From assembly GCF_947461875.1 (NCBI RefSeq), contig NC_091493.1, positions 6,767,201 through 6,831,200 on the forward strand: a stretch of 64,000 nucleotides of DNA, read 5' to 3'. The notes below the pieces were generated by a model. The model saw only the letters and a program-made list of their open reading frames with translations. It was not told the DNA's origin and did no database searches. Source of the stretch: Haliaeetus albicilla. Taxonomy: Eukaryota; Chordata; Aves; Accipitriformes; Accipitridae. This document shows, piece after piece, positions 21,314-36,300 of the stretch; within the stretch, counting starts at the first letter, position 1; every line of letters begins with the position of its first letter. A program made the position numbers and the translations under genes.

Positions 21314-24300
21314 TAAAACATACACATAATTATTTGCTGATCTCCATATTAATATGAATCTCAAAATGTATTTTCTGTCCCAGTTATTACTATACCAGAA
21401 AAAAACCCCACAACTTACATCACTGAAAACTGAAAGTTGAACTCCTTGCTAGTGAAACCTTTAAGTTCTAGGCAGTGAGATCAATTCTTCTAGTCTGAGA
21501 GTCTGCATTATGCCATAGGAAGGGACTAATTCATCATATGTAAAAATATCAGCAGATAAAAAGACTTGTATAACTCAGGGATTTTTTCTTTCTTTAAGAA
21601 AGAAAACATTAGAGTTAGGAAATGCTGCTCTCTCTGGACAACAGTATTCTCTTGAAAAATACTGTAAGTGATAGGTAAGCATACAGCAGCTATTTTGTGG
21701 GTGGTAATAAGCAGTGGAAATGAATACATTTTTTCATGACTTGTTTCCAGCACTGTAGGTTAATGAAGTCGATAGTGTCTCTTTATTGTAGAACCACATC
21801 CTGTCTGGTTGAAAAAAGGATGGGATTAGTAGCCAGGTCTGTCTGTCTCTGACTTTCTTGTCAAGACAGGAACTGTTTCATGCCATGCTGTCTGACAATA
21901 TTGCTCAAAAGCTCTTCTGTCACATGGCCTCCTTTCTACCAAAGGCACTGGCTCCTTTGCTGAGGGGTTGAGATGAATGTTAAGATTCTATGAAATCTGA
22001 AGGTGGTTTTTGGACATGGTTTTAATGACTTTTGATGTCAGTGCTTTCACCACAGTCTGCTAGTAACAAAACAGTTGATGCAAAACACTGGCATCTATTT
22101 ACCTTAACTTTGGTGTCAGGCATCTCTGATGTTTCTTTTGGGTGCTTACGTGGTCAAAACAGATGTGTGTTTTTACTGAAGGTGGTAAATTTGTAATATC
22201 CTTACTGAGGTTGAAAGGCAAGTTGCTATACGCAGAATTGTACTAGAGGTTATTTGCATGTAATATTCAAAGAAGAGCAGACTTGGAATTTACTGTCTGC
22301 GAATGTTGATCTGTTCTTTTGATTTTGGCAATGTGCTGTGTATGAATCATATTTAATGGCACAGAGAAGGCACTGCGCTCTGCGAGGGAATGAGGCCATG
22401 CGTATTGCATCTGTTTGAGTCAGCAGCCAGTGTGTTCTGCTGCAGCTCTTGTCGGAACAGTCTGGAGTTTATTTGAGGGTACGGTGAGTCACGGCGATGC
22501 CTTCTTCACTGATCATTAGTCTACAGGGTGATGTGCATCTCTAGTGCAAACCTCTATTCATTTGGTTGTAAGAAAATGATGTAAAATAAAACAAGTGTGA
22601 TTACTTGAAAAAGATTTCTGGTTTTAAGGGGGGAAAAGCCCCTATAGTATATGTCGTATTTCGAGGTAGCGAGGGACTCATTTGCAGGTGGAAAGATATC
22701 CTTAATGTGCCCAAGGTCTAGCCATTCCATTTCTATAGGACTTCAACTTTCTTTACATAAAAACAAATCTGGCTGATACATCCCTGATACTGTATATGAA
22801 CTTACTGCTTGAGCTGAGTAGATACTTCTTTAAATGTAAGGCCAGAATTTTGTAGGAAGCATGAGTATGAAATTAGTTATGCATTAATTCTGGTTGCAGC
22901 CACCTCTCCTGTACAATTTTGTGAATAACAATGCGAGTATCAATTCATCCCAGTTTCATATAGCCATTACAGGAAAACCTATGAGCAGCTGAAGCAAGAA
23001 GTACTGTAATTTCTCTTGCTAAAGTGGTAAGAGCACTGAAAGCAGAAAGAGGCCAACTGGGATTGACCATAAAAAAGCATACTTCCTTTCAGAACTAAAA
23101 ATAAAACCTGTGAATCCTGAGTACCAAAACTTGTCTACCAAATAATTATGACACTCATTTACATAGTCTTTCATCTCCTTCTAGGGACTGGTCTGAACAG
23201 TCTTCTGTTAAAAACTGTTCCAGCTTCTGTGGTTGCCTTGCAGCACAGGTTTTTAGGCTCCTTAGCTCAAAAGGCATCTGACGAGGTAGGCTGGTTTTAA
23301 GCAAGGTCTTCTGGGTTTGTGTTCTGTGGCAGCCTGCCAGAGTTTCTGGTTCATCAGTTACTGGGAGGAACATAGCTGCTTGGCTTCTGAGCAGCGAAAC
23401 ACTTGGTATTCAGTTTTGAAAGCCCAAGAAGATTCTCATCTCAGGCTATCATTTTGTTTTAGAAGAGAGAATATTTTTAGAGTGAGAGAATACATGTAGT
23501 TCCAGACAGGGGCCCCCGTGCCTGCTGGTCTTTCATTCACTTCATTTGGTTAGTAAGTGAAATACGAATTTCAAATTAAGACCTGTGATCTCAGTGGGGT
23601 CAGTATGCTTCCTCATGATGGAGTTTCTGTAATACTGGTTTCCATTTTGAGTTTAGGAGATCACAGACCCAACAACTCAATACTTCTAAAGCCATTATTC
23701 AGGTTGCAAAGTCAGCCATTGAAAAACTGGAAAACATCTTGTTTTCCTCTGTGTGGATGAGGCTGGAGGATTAAGTGTGAATTTTCAATCCTCTGTTCCT
23801 GAACTTCAGATTTTATTTTATTTTTTTAACTCTTAACTGAGTAAAATTGTAATTAAAGTTGCATATGTAATGAAAGGATGACAGTACCTATGCCTAAAAT
23901 TCTTTTTTGGTCATCTCTCAAAATCCAACTGATAGATGATCCACCATTTTTTCTGTCAACAGTGTAAGATGGTCCTTATCTGGAGCGTAGTGATTCACTA
24001 TGCTTTTTCCATCATTCTCAAACTCTTGAGTATTTTTAAACTTTAAATAATGCAGATTAGGTATCTTTAGTCTCCCTTCTGCCCATTACCCTGTGCCTAG
24101 TGCTGGGAATTGTCCAGAACATGCTTATTCCTGAAAACTGAAAAGTTTACTTAAAAGCTAGGATGGGTAAACGACAGATGAAAAAAAATTTCTGTAGAGT
24201 TCTGCAAAATACCATGGTGTAATATGGCAGAGAGCATTATATGAGATCTAATTTAATAACTGTAGCTGATACGTAGTTGATTAAATTCTATGTTATGTGA

Positions 24301-27300
24301 AATAGCTTGGACCATCTTTTAGTTATTCTGCATAAAAGTACTTTAAATACTTAAATATTCAGAGTATGGATTTTTACTATATTTTTGTTGCACTCAAAGA
24401 AAAAAAAAAGCTGAGCAGATAGTATCTTGATACATGATCTATTAAATGTTAAACAGGGATTGAGTTGTTCCATTCCATCACTGATGCTATAAAAATAGAA
24501 ATGATCTGGTATCTTTTTAATATAAGCATCACTTTTTAAAATGTTTACTTTAGGTCAAGAGTTATATAAGGCTTGTTCCTAGTACTCCTCAAACACAGTT
24601 TCTGCTCTACTTTCTAATGCCCAGAATAGTTTTCCAGTTAAAAAGCATTAATTATGAAGACAGCTATACCTTCTTTTCTTCCTTCATAAAAATTTATATC
24701 AATAATGCTGTGTGTTCAGATGAAACTGAAGTCAGGTCAATTGATTATTTTACACCAGTATAGCACATAATTCAAGCATGCTTTTAAACTCTGAAAAGAA
24801 AAAATATTTTTATTTATACTAAAAGCCACTGTTGGAGAATAAACTACAATACCTATGTCTCCCTTTCTGTCCAAAAGGGATTTGTTGATAGATGCCTGGT
24901 GGGATGTTGTTGCCATTAACAATGCAGTCTTACAATCTAGAACCTTATACGTGCTGTCTTTAAATGTTTAGGAAATGTAAAGGAAATTTCTCTCTTCCTT
25001 GGCTGATGTGTATAGGGGTCTTTTGTATGATCTTGAAAATAGTATATCTTTCTCCTACTCAGTCTGCATTTTTACAAGCTGCTTTGTTGGCAAACATCCT
25101 TTTGAACAGCCTCAGGAAGTGTTTTCATGTGAAGTTCACCCAAGGCAATGATTCAAATTGCTGTTTTGGTGTTTGTGCAGGACACCAAGGTGAGACTTAT
25201 CAACACACAAAGACTTTGTGAAATAAAATAATGAAACTGGAAAAAGTATGGCTCTCTCTGGTAAGAGATACGGATTTCTGATGGTCTAAAGATACTGTAT
25301 GCTTGCAGATTTCCTCGTTGTAGTTGGTCTACTAACTTTTTATAGTTGTAGCTTTTTGATACTCTCTCTCCCCCTATAAGCCTTGCCTTGATTATGTTTT
25401 CTTCTAATATTTTGTCTGTAAGATTATGAAGATTTTACAGTAAATTTTAATAAAGTTTTTGTATTGCAAAAAATATTGCAGTGGTTTTTTTAAATGCATA
25501 AAATAAATGCATTAAAAATGTTCATCTAAGCCATCTTTTTAACTACAGACAGTACCAAGGGAATTAAAACTATTACTAGACTCTTAAATAATATAGATCT
25601 TTACAAATGCAAGCTTGTTTCACGCCCTAGAGTAATACTGTCAACTTAAAATGTTTTGTTATTTTGGCTTGTACCCATCTCCCAAATGAGGCACGCATTG
25701 ATTTCATACAAGTGTTGACAGTGTCAAGTACTAATGGGGACGCAATGTTCTGGTAGATCAGCTGTTAATTTAAGATAACATTATTTCTAATTTCAAATTT
25801 TTATGGACTTGGAATTCCATAAAATGAAGAAATTCCTTTGTCAAATTCTCCAATTTGATGTAAGCCTCTCTGTGAAGCTCTTGCATTCTGAAATGCATTG
25901 ATGGCACTTTTAAAAAATTATTTTGCTACTGGAATATCACTAGCCCTCTGAAATAATTCAGTCTAAATGCACACTTGATTGTTTACCAAGCATTTGAGCA
26001 TCATCTAAAGAGCAGGTAGTGGTCATATGCCCTTAACTGACCTTAACTATGGGTTGCTCTTTCCATCTTGATTTAGCTCTAGTGATCAGCTGAATAGCAG
26101 CAAGCAATAGAAAAAGAAGTAAGTATAAGGACAAAGCAAAACCCAAAATTATGTCACTGTAGGAACTAACAGTGCATGTCTAACTGGCATAGTGAGTGCA
26201 GTCTGGCTACCTCAAGGATTGTGTAGTAGAACCATAAAAGTAAAGAGGGTCAAAAGAAAATACTGAGTAGGTAGTAACTTCTCAGGAGTCTTAAATGGGC
26301 TTGGGTTCTCTAGCTTGGAAGAGGGCTGATGGTGGGGGGCAGACTTTTGTATGGCAATGAATGCTATTGAGATAGCACATCGAAAATTATTGCCTTTAAG
26401 TACCAATAGATGCCTGGTGAAAGATTGGAACAGCAGGTTCACAACAGGCAGAAGGAAGTACTTTATCCACAAAGGGAGTAATAAAGTTATTGCCACATTG
26501 CCCTTGCTGATGAATGCTGTGCTGTGGTGGTAAGAAAATGTGTGTGGATATGGCAAGCGGTTATGCTGACTCAGGGAGAGGACAATGAAATAGGATATGG
26601 ACTCTGGCTCAGGAAGTAGGTCCGTAAACCGCTGTTTGCCAGTAGCTGCTAGATCATTCTGTGTGCCCCTTTCTGTTTTCAAGGAGGTGAATGTGTGTGC
26701 AGGAACTGCTGATACCAGGTAGTGACCTAGTCTGACCTAGCGTCATTACTCATATTCTTGTGAAGGAGGAGATGAAATACCAGTAGTTAGCAGTTCCTTT
26801 TGCTATTATACACCACTTAGACAAGATTTTGTCAGCTAGCTTCTTTAGGAAATACTTCTTTTTTTCCCTGTTAGGTTTCTGACTTTTTTTCTTTTTTTCT
26901 TGTAATGTCCTTTGATGGGGTTTAGGGAGCTATATGTGTGGTCAGAGGGGGAATTACGCTGTCCCATTTTGACATGTCTTTTTCTTTCTGCCCTCTTGGA
27001 AGTTTCTTTTCATGCCCTATTGTGCCCCTGTATTAAAGTGAGAAACTCTTTCTATAGTGATTTCATCCTCCTCAATGAAGACAGAATAGACAATGTTAAC
27101 GGCACAAAGAAATGAAGCTGTAAAGTCAAATTTCTGGGCCTTCCCAGTTTTCTTTCCTTCCCCTTACCAGCATTGGAAGTTGATTAGCATTGCTTCGGTA
27201 GCTGCCTGGGTTGTAAACTCCCATTGCTCTCCCCAGCCCTTTGTGACCATCCCAGCTTTAATTCCATAGTATTGGCTGCCATGCATGGCCATGGGTATTT

Positions 27301-30300
27301 GTCAGCCTAAAGTATTTCTTACCTAAGACTTCAGAGCATGGCATGTATCTGAGAGTAGCTTTCTGACAAATCAGCTTCATCCAAATCTTCTAAGATTGGT
27401 AAGAAGTATACTTTACCAGAAAAAAAAAACCAAAAAACCCCAAACCCCCCACATAGCAAGACAAAATAATCTGTAGTTTTCTGTTTGTGATTTTCATGAT
27501 TTTGGCAGGAAATCCATGTAATCCCTACATTTGGATATGGTTTATTTTGGGCTTTGGAAATGCAAGGTAACTTTTCTAGCCTGAATTAGTCTATGCAAGG
27601 AAAAAGAAAAACCTAAACCCAAATAGTAAAGCTGTTACTGAGGTTTAGCTTCAAAGTTGTCATATCTCAGCCAGTGTTGAGGGCTACCACTTACATGTCT
27701 GTGAGGCACAGAGGTAAAACCAGTGTTTCATCAGATCCCTGATGGCCTTGTACACACAGAGCCTCATCAACCTCGGGCCCTTTGAATGAAAGAGTCTTTG
27801 GTTTGAATGTACAATTATCCAATGCTACTCTGTGCACCTTGAAGAGAAAAATGGAGCTACTTGAAGACAACTTCCTGTCATCAGTTCCTGTGAATAGATG
27901 TGTGGAATCAACTGCTTTGCAACCATCAGAAAAAGCAAAAGAATTAGTGGGGATGCCAGATGAAGAAGGTACCAGCTAACCTGATCACCACGTTAGCTGT
28001 GACAAAGCCTTGCCAGGAAGAGGGCTTGAAATCTCAGGTACTGAGAGAATTGATATGAGGAATCAATTTTACTTTTGCAAAAAAAAATCAAAAGTTCGGG
28101 GTAGTACAGTAACCTGATACTGCCACAAAGTTTCCTGAGTAAAGTCTTTTGGAAGCTATTTTCAAGGAATGGTAGTCTGTGATTTTCCCATATGCACTTG
28201 TTGGCAGACGTCTTCAGTCTTCATCTACCCACCTGAATGTTCTCAAATAACAGGAATATGGATTAAGCTTTTATGTTGTAGATCAGTATTTTTGAGTCTT
28301 AGCTATAAGATATAAACCGAGACATGACATAGGCAGTCCTCAGTTACACTTCCATGCTTCAAAAATCCCCACACAATTTTGAACACCTGCTTTGAAGGAA
28401 CATACTGAGTACTACACAGCCCCTGACTCTTGCCTGTACATTTAAACACTCTTCATTTAAATGCTCAAACATACCATGTTTTCACTGGTTAGGGTTTTAC
28501 TTATGTTATGGTGGAGCGAAACAACTTTTCACCATCTCAGGTGAGTACAAGGTGCAAATGCAGAGACGTTTAGGTAGAGCTCTTCCAGTGAGCCCCAAGC
28601 TGACTCCCGTGCTAGAAGCCAGGCTGTGCAATTCATGTGAGGATCTGCAGGCTACTGCAGCGTGTGCATCGAGATCATGAGCACTGGAGAAAATATACCA
28701 GGCACTTAAAATTTCACATGTACAATAAGTAAACATCCACCTGGCATGCTTTGTGTTTTCTGATAGTAGTGTGGATGTTTAGATAGCAACTCTGCATGTT
28801 GAGACCTGTGATTAAAAGCTGCTTTTTTTCAGCCCCACCCCAGGTTGCTTTTGTCAGTCAGAGCATTTCTCATGTTTGAGGTTTCTCAGCTGGGGGGATT
28901 ATCTTTGTAGTGCTGGAAGAGGTTTCTCTGAGCTTAGAGAAATGTGAAGGGGTGATGCTGGTTATTGTTTTAGTCTGCTACCTCACACCTACAGTTTTGA
29001 GGAAGAACCAATCTTTATGTTTTTCCTTTAATAATTCTGAAAAAAAACCCCCTCATGTTTGGAAATGAAGTCCTGAAATGTGGCGTGAATGTAACAAATA
29101 CAGCGACATCTGCTTGCTTCTTCAGAAAAGCTGAAGCAGTAGATGGGAAGTTATAAGAGCTACCATATACTGCAATAAAAGCGTAAATGCGAAAACACAT
29201 GACTCCTTAGGGAGCCTTGCCAGCACCAGTCCAACAGAAGAATTCTTATAGGAAAATTAAGTGTGCAGTTGCTTACTAGCATAGCCCAGGACTTCCTGGC
29301 CTTTGCAATAAGGTTAAGATTTCCTCACATCAAAAGAGTGCTAGTAAAAAGGATGTGAGTTTTTGCTACTTGCAAACAGAGGAGGACTGCCGATATGCTT
29401 AATATAAGGGCCCTGTGATGCTGTCTCTGCTTCTGTAGGAGAGAAGCACTTAACGAAGGCAGTTTTAGGAACCTAGAGCAGCTTGTGACCCTATGGTGAC
29501 AAGGAACAGTATCAGAGCCTGCTGTAATGCAGGCTATGCCTACTGGAGCAAATGATGCGGAGCAGTGTGGCAGATGGGCAGGCTGTGATGCCCTCACCGT
29601 GCACACTCTGGGCGTTTTCTCTGGATTGCTGTTGTCTCATCTTCCAGGCAGGAGCTCCCAGCGGTGGTGGGAGCACACTTGTTGTGGGTCTTTCGCGGGC
29701 ATGGGGTTTTGTTCCTGACTACGCTCCGGCACCAAACTAGCAGGCTCATGCAGGCATGACTGCAGTTCCTTCAGTCTAACTCTAAGGAAATGTAGATACA
29801 TTAGCTACATCAGTCAGCTGCTTCTGCTACCTCTATGTTATGAGCAACTCTAATGTAAATAGATGAATTTCATGGACAGACTCTTGCTGCTGTAGCACAA
29901 TTGTTTTAAATCACTTCTGCTAAGAGTAAGTTAGTAGATAATTTACAGTAAAGGAAAATAATCTGAGGCAGAAGTTACTTTCTAACTGCTTATCATGTAA
30001 ATATATTTACATGGTAGGCTTATTTATACAGTATGTCCAAAAAAAAAAAAATTAATCTGGTTACTTCTTCCCAGTTTTATGTTAGTTCAGTTCTTAGTAC
30101 AGGAGCAGATCTTTCTCCAGGCATGCTTTTCTGAGAAGCACCTAATCATACTTTATGCTCTTCAGTATAACCTATCTTCTTTTTCTTGATCTATTACGGA
30201 AAAAAAAAAAAAGTCACTCTTTCACATACATGAGTTTTAGCTAGCTAAATAGACCCTATAACACAATAGGCCTTTTATTTTAATAAGTGCAAGGAACTTC

Positions 30301-33300
30301 TGCGTAATTTTTTCTTACTTTAACCGTTAAAAAGTTAACATTTACTGTAACTTGCTGGTACCTAGAAGAAGACATTTCATGGGATAATTTTGTTTTTTAA
30401 AAATAAACGTAATGCTTAGCTTAGTAAGTTTTGATTGGTCCCATTTCACCCCGTTTCTTTGTAAATATGGGGACTTGATCATTTAATTAACAAACATGAA
30501 TGCTTCTGAAATTGATGGTCACCTAGGCTCCACTTTTAGTGTGGGAAAAACTGGTAATTTCAGATGTCCCCATGTGGTAACTGTTGTCAAAACAGACTAC
30601 CCATGGGAAATCCTTTTGCAAAACTTGATATAAAAATCTGTTTTCTCTGGATTAAATGCTGCACTTCACTGAAGACTGTACAGACTTCAGAGTTGATGGG
30701 TGATACTCTCTAAAATTCAGTACTTTGTGCTGTGGAGAATAATACTCATTGTTTTAATGCAAGGGCTTTTTTTCCCCTAGTTGTCTGTAATAATATGGTA
30801 GAGGTAGAAATAGCTTTCATTTCCAACCGAGAAGTCCATTTAAATTAGTAAACCAAACTGGATTAGACCATCAGCCATTATTAGACGGTTGAGGTAGCTA
30901 CAGAAATGCACTTTTTGGCAAAATAAACTGTTCCTAAAACATAGGGAAGTCTCATGGAAACCTTCACGGGGAGTTTGTTTGGTCAAGTGCTCTCTTTCCC
31001 CACCAGAGTGTGGTTTTGCTGCTGATGTGGGAGGTAGGAGAGAGGCTCAGGCTCCTGGTTCAGCGTGAGGAGTATTGAAAACCGCTCTGAAGCAGACGAA
31101 GAGGATCCTGACACCAGGCTTCCCTTTTCAAATGTTGGCATTCCTCTACTTCACTGCCTGCTTGTGCAAGAGGCAGAAAAACTAACAAGCAATTCAGTAG
31201 ATGTTAGAGACACAGAAGTTGTCACAAAACAGTACTTATTTTCAGACAGAAGTTGTTTAATATGTTAGCAGATGTCTTTTGCTAATACATAAAACCTGAA
31301 GGAATCCAGACTGTATAAATGTTCAGGAATACCCCCTCACGCCGGTCTGCCCCCTGGATGGAAGCTCTGGAGTAAATGCTTAAATGGCTGTTTTGCACAT
31401 AATGCAGAATCTGGTTTGAGTGCTCCTAACATTCTCTATATTGAACTTACCTATCAGCAAGCTGAAATTCATTTCTTGCCCATGCTTATGCTTTTTAATT
31501 CCTAAAATGATAGGCAAAATACATTTATCTGATGTGCATCCCTTAGGAAGCATTCATAGACAATGTCAACCTTTTGTATGAAGCGTCCTCCTCTTGAATG
31601 AGAGTTTGGTTTCAAAAATGTTGCTGGTGGGGGTGGGGAGAAGAAAAAAGTTAATTCATTGCACTTTCACAACTGCATTGAATGTGGCTTGTGACTACCC
31701 GCTGCATGCTCTGGTAAGGAGCAGTGGTGAAAGGGGTGCCAGCACACCAGGGTTACTGTGTGGTCTGGCTGGAGTCTACTTTCCAGCCACATTGCTACAG
31801 AGTGGTATGTGGAAGAGTGGCTGTGCCTCTGCCTGCTGCTTCCTGCTGTACTCCTGCTGAAAGTCAGGTTATGGTCTACCTTCTGCAGCACAGTACCTCC
31901 CCAGCAAAGTTTGCATGAATATTTTTTTTTTTTTTCCTTCTTCTTTCCGATCCTCATCAAGCTACTTTAGTACTTAAAACATAATTTTTAGCCCAGTGTT
32001 AGAGTTCTCTGTTTGGAAAAGCTAGATCATGCAGCAGAATCCCAACTCCAAGAAAGTATGCATTTTATATTATATTAACTATTATAATCTGGAGTTCAGT
32101 GGCATGTGTCTGTGCATCATAGAGGAAGCACTTTTGAAAAAGGTCTAGGTTTTTACATGTGAGAAGTAGAGCTGCAAGGTATTACCAGACCAGAGAACAA
32201 AAAGGATGGGTTTCACTTTTTCTCTGAAATAATCATGTCTGAAAGAATGTATACTGAAATTGGAGTTGACAGAATGGTTTAGCAAGAAGCCAGACAAGTA
32301 TTTCGGTAAGTTGCCAATGTTCTGCTAAACATTTAAACACCTAGGTAACAGGTCAGTTCCTCTTCATGGCTATATGGCCAAATATTAAGATTACGTGCGT
32401 GTTGCATAGTATTGGGAATTACGTTCTTCCAGCCTAATTAATTGTTGTGTTCCAGTCTCATGGCTAATTCAATACATTTTATGTTAATCCTTTTTGCCCC
32501 TCCTACTGCATATGTATGAATCAAAGTAGTTTCTAATATGAAGTCCACCACACTTTGCATAGTGCAGCTTTTTTGAGTACCACAGCTTTGCTCAGCAGGT
32601 TACATTTTTTTTCTACTTACCCGTCCTAGAGGATCTGGTGCCTGGTTAAAATTGAAATGAAAATAAATTGGATGTATTTGGAATGGAACATCTGGAGTTG
32701 CTGGATGTTTTAGATACCAAATAAATGAGTTAGGGTCACCTTGACTATTTTTAATAAATGCAGACTGGGAACATTTCAGTGACAAGGAAAATGAGACAGA
32801 ATGAAAGGCAAAAATGAAGTAGGAGTAGTTTTCACTCATAAAGTCTACTTTAAAATACTGACTCACTTACAGAGGATCAGCTTTCTAAAGTCTGTGTCAG
32901 TGACCAAAAGTAAAGGAGTAACTGAAGTATAACAGAGTTTGGTGGGGAAAAATGCAATGGAAGAAAAATCCTTGATATTTTTTGTCAAATAATAGGTGGG
33001 GTAAGGCTTGTGGAAGAGCTAATATATTTTATTGGATTGACAGATACAGAAGGAATTAAACTACTAAGCTTTAATAATGCAAATTCTTCCTCAGTTCTGA
33101 AATAGAAGTGTCAGTCTTCATCCTTAGACCTTAATAACTACAACACTACTACTATAACAAATATCTGGTGTCATTATAATGTTGTAATTAATTTCTGTTT
33201 GAAAGGTCATAAATAAAAAGCTAATAATGGAATGAATGGCTTTGTCCTTTTAATTTCTTTAAAGATCTAGAACTTAGCTAGTTAAACTTCACTTTCCAAT

Positions 33301-36300
33301 TTCATATGCCTCCCATCTTCTACAAGATTAGTTTTAATTTTGATGTTATAATTACATGCAATACTCATCATCATTACATATGAATTTCTTTCACTTCACA
33401 CTCTTTTGCCACCCATACTCACGTTCAGGAGCTTCTGTACCAACTTCGTATGAGTTCTTTTGCCCTTCAACTGAAGCACATTACTATCCTCAAAAGAAAG
33501 GTGGTACTTCTAAGTATAGAAACCTAATTTAGATTTTGCTATGACAACTAGTGGTCCATTTCTTTTTTATTACAGTGATGAGGTATTTATTTCTGAAGTC
33601 CACTGATATGTTACTTAAGTCACCTTCTAGCTTGAAGGGAGAGAAAAAGTTGCCAATAGGGGCGAAGGCACAATTCTTATAAACGTACTTGAGTTTGAGA
33701 GGTCTTCCATAGCTAGAATATGTCTGTTCCATCTCCCTAAGCTAGATATGTATTTTCTTCTATCATAAAAACCACTATTATAGCCATTTAATACAAAGTG
33801 TCTTTACTTCTGCTGAAATAAACTCAAAACCATGGATATATTTTTCTTTATCCCTTTTCAGGCTTAGCAGACTTACAGAGAATATCAGGTATAACTCAGT
33901 TATAGAGAAACTAACAGAGAAACTGTTTCAGAGACTGAATAATGACTGGGAGTGAGAAATGAAACATTTCTATGCAGGTATGCCAGTGTGATTTTTTTCA
34001 TAAGGAAGGGTAGTTCTAAAAGTAGCTATGCTTCTTTCTCAAAAAGTTCTTATCTTTTATATTCATTGGAAAACATTCCCACTTCTTTTTTGTACCAGAA
34101 CAGGTTTTAGGGGGGGAAAAAAAGGGTTATGTTTTTCGCTTTTTATAGGCCAAATGGCTATGTGATTCACGGCTGGGAGTTTTGACCAGAAATGGGTCAT
34201 TCATTTTATAGATTGTCCTGAAGTAATTCAATGTATGATGTTTTAGCATTATGAAATAGAGGAGGGGAAAAAAAATGTCCTAGAGATTTAGTGCTTGCCC
34301 TGATATCTAGCTCCATTTGTGGGTCTTGGTCTGAAAGAGCTCTTTTTCAGAGAAAAATAAAAATCTGTCAGAGTTACTCTTTTGTTCCCTCAATACCTAG
34401 CTAATGTAAAGCTTTTTCTTGTTACTTTGGGGTGGGGAAGGGAGTAAAGTTTTTGAAATCATTTTACAGATAACAAGAATATAAAGACCAAAGGGAGGCT
34501 TCATTTTTAAACTTCCATCTGTTGCTTGTTTTATGTCTTGAATAAGCACAGCTTGAGGATGGCTTAAATATGGGTAAAAGAAAAACCTCAAACTTTTGAA
34601 TAGTCCTAGATTTGATGCTGTTACCTGATTTATTGATAGTTTTGTATCAGTTACGCCTGGCTTGTTGGGCCAAAAAAGATTATTTTGATTTAAAAAGTCA
34701 ATTGAAATACTGTTACAAAAAATTGAACATGATTAGGAGAATTTAAAAAAAAATAAATTACAGGAGCTATTCCAAGTTGAAAGGCAAAAAAATGACAATG
34801 TTCCTCATCCTCACATAAGCATGCTGTATCTTGCAAATGGCAGAAGTACTCAAAAGTGATGCAGGCCAGGAAGGAGAGGAAGGTATCAAACAGAACAGCG
34901 TATGGGGAGAGTGCAGAGAGTGCATGGGTGATTTCTGCTTTGACACTGTTGAGAACAGGTAGTACTTTTAGAAATAAAGTACTGCTCCTTCCAGTCGATT
35001 TGGGGGGGGTGTCCCTGAAGAAGGCCTGTTTTCAATGATAGAAGGTAGTGAGGAAGAGAGAAGCTTAACTCCTCAGTTTATCATTTAGTACTCAAGCATT
35101 TTACAGAGTGAAGCTGTTTTTTTCAGAGTAGTTGACTGGTTGGTTTTGTGGCCCAGGGACAAAAAAAGCAGCAAGTCATCTTGGTACAAAACAGAGGAAT
35201 GTTGCATGAGGTTTCTAGGTGCATTTCCAGCTTCCAGGGGGTGTGTGTGGTGGCAGTACACAGGGCTTTCTATTCTTGTTAATCCATTGCCGGTTGTTGT
35301 GCCCATTCACTCTTTTTTGCCCTTCTGGTGGTTCTTTTCCTTCGCCCTGTGCCTTCTCAGTTTACATCTTCCTTTTCCTTTAGTGCTGGGTGCCACCAAT
35401 GGGGGACACTTTCTGTTCTGATCTCTGAGGCCATGGTTCTTCCTAGCCAAGAACAGTGATTTCCAGGAAAGGAACAGCCCCTTTCTTGCAAACATTTCTC
35501 AGTTAAACATCTGTGAACTCTAATATTTTTTTTTGAGGCCTCTAACTGTGCCAAATTTGGATAGACTTCCATGGGAATAGCCAAAGCAGACATCTTTCGC
35601 ACATCCAGTTTGTTATAAAGCATTGAGCTTTTAGTAGAGGTCAACAAAGCCGGCACAGGACCCTTTCCCAGGGGGCTGGGAAGCAAATCTTGTTTCTTGA
35701 GGATCAGTGACTAGTGTTTGATTTTAATGTAAAATATGGACAGCATTTGAACTGGAGTGTGAGACTGATTTCTGCTGCTAACTACAGCTGAATTAAATGA
35801 GGGGTTGAAGTTCCTTTAGACAAAAGGTTTCAAAAGTCAAGCAGCTGATAAGTAGTTGCTGTGTAACTGGTGAGTGTATCGAGGATGTTTAGTGTGCATC
35901 CTTTTGGAAGGAAAGGACTTTAAAGAGATGAGAGTTAATAATCAAGGGAGCAGTGGAGGAAACCTGAAAAATGGAAGATTTAATAAAGCTGACTAAATAT
36001 AGTATGCATGAAATCACTCATACAGTTCAAAAGTGAAAAGGAAGAAAAAAGGGGAGGGGGGGAGGCTCAAAATGCAACTGGCGATGAGGCTGGAACTTAA
36101 ACGAGATCCAATAATTAAGAGAAGGTTCATGTGGCTGAGGAATTGCAGACTTCTTGGTGGGACTTTTGATGTTGTTGAATGTGAAGATAAGGAAGAATGA
36201 GAAAGCTGAGAAAGATCCTGAAGGGATTTGAGTGGGAGTGGGAAGGAAATACTCAATCATTTATCTTCATGGTAGGATAAACGACAGCAAGTTTTCTACC

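Noticed and set aside
27782..27979. 65-codon open segment with protein-like composition
   Set aside because: It lacks a clear splice acceptor, its donor is weak and I recognise no family. It is too short to call.
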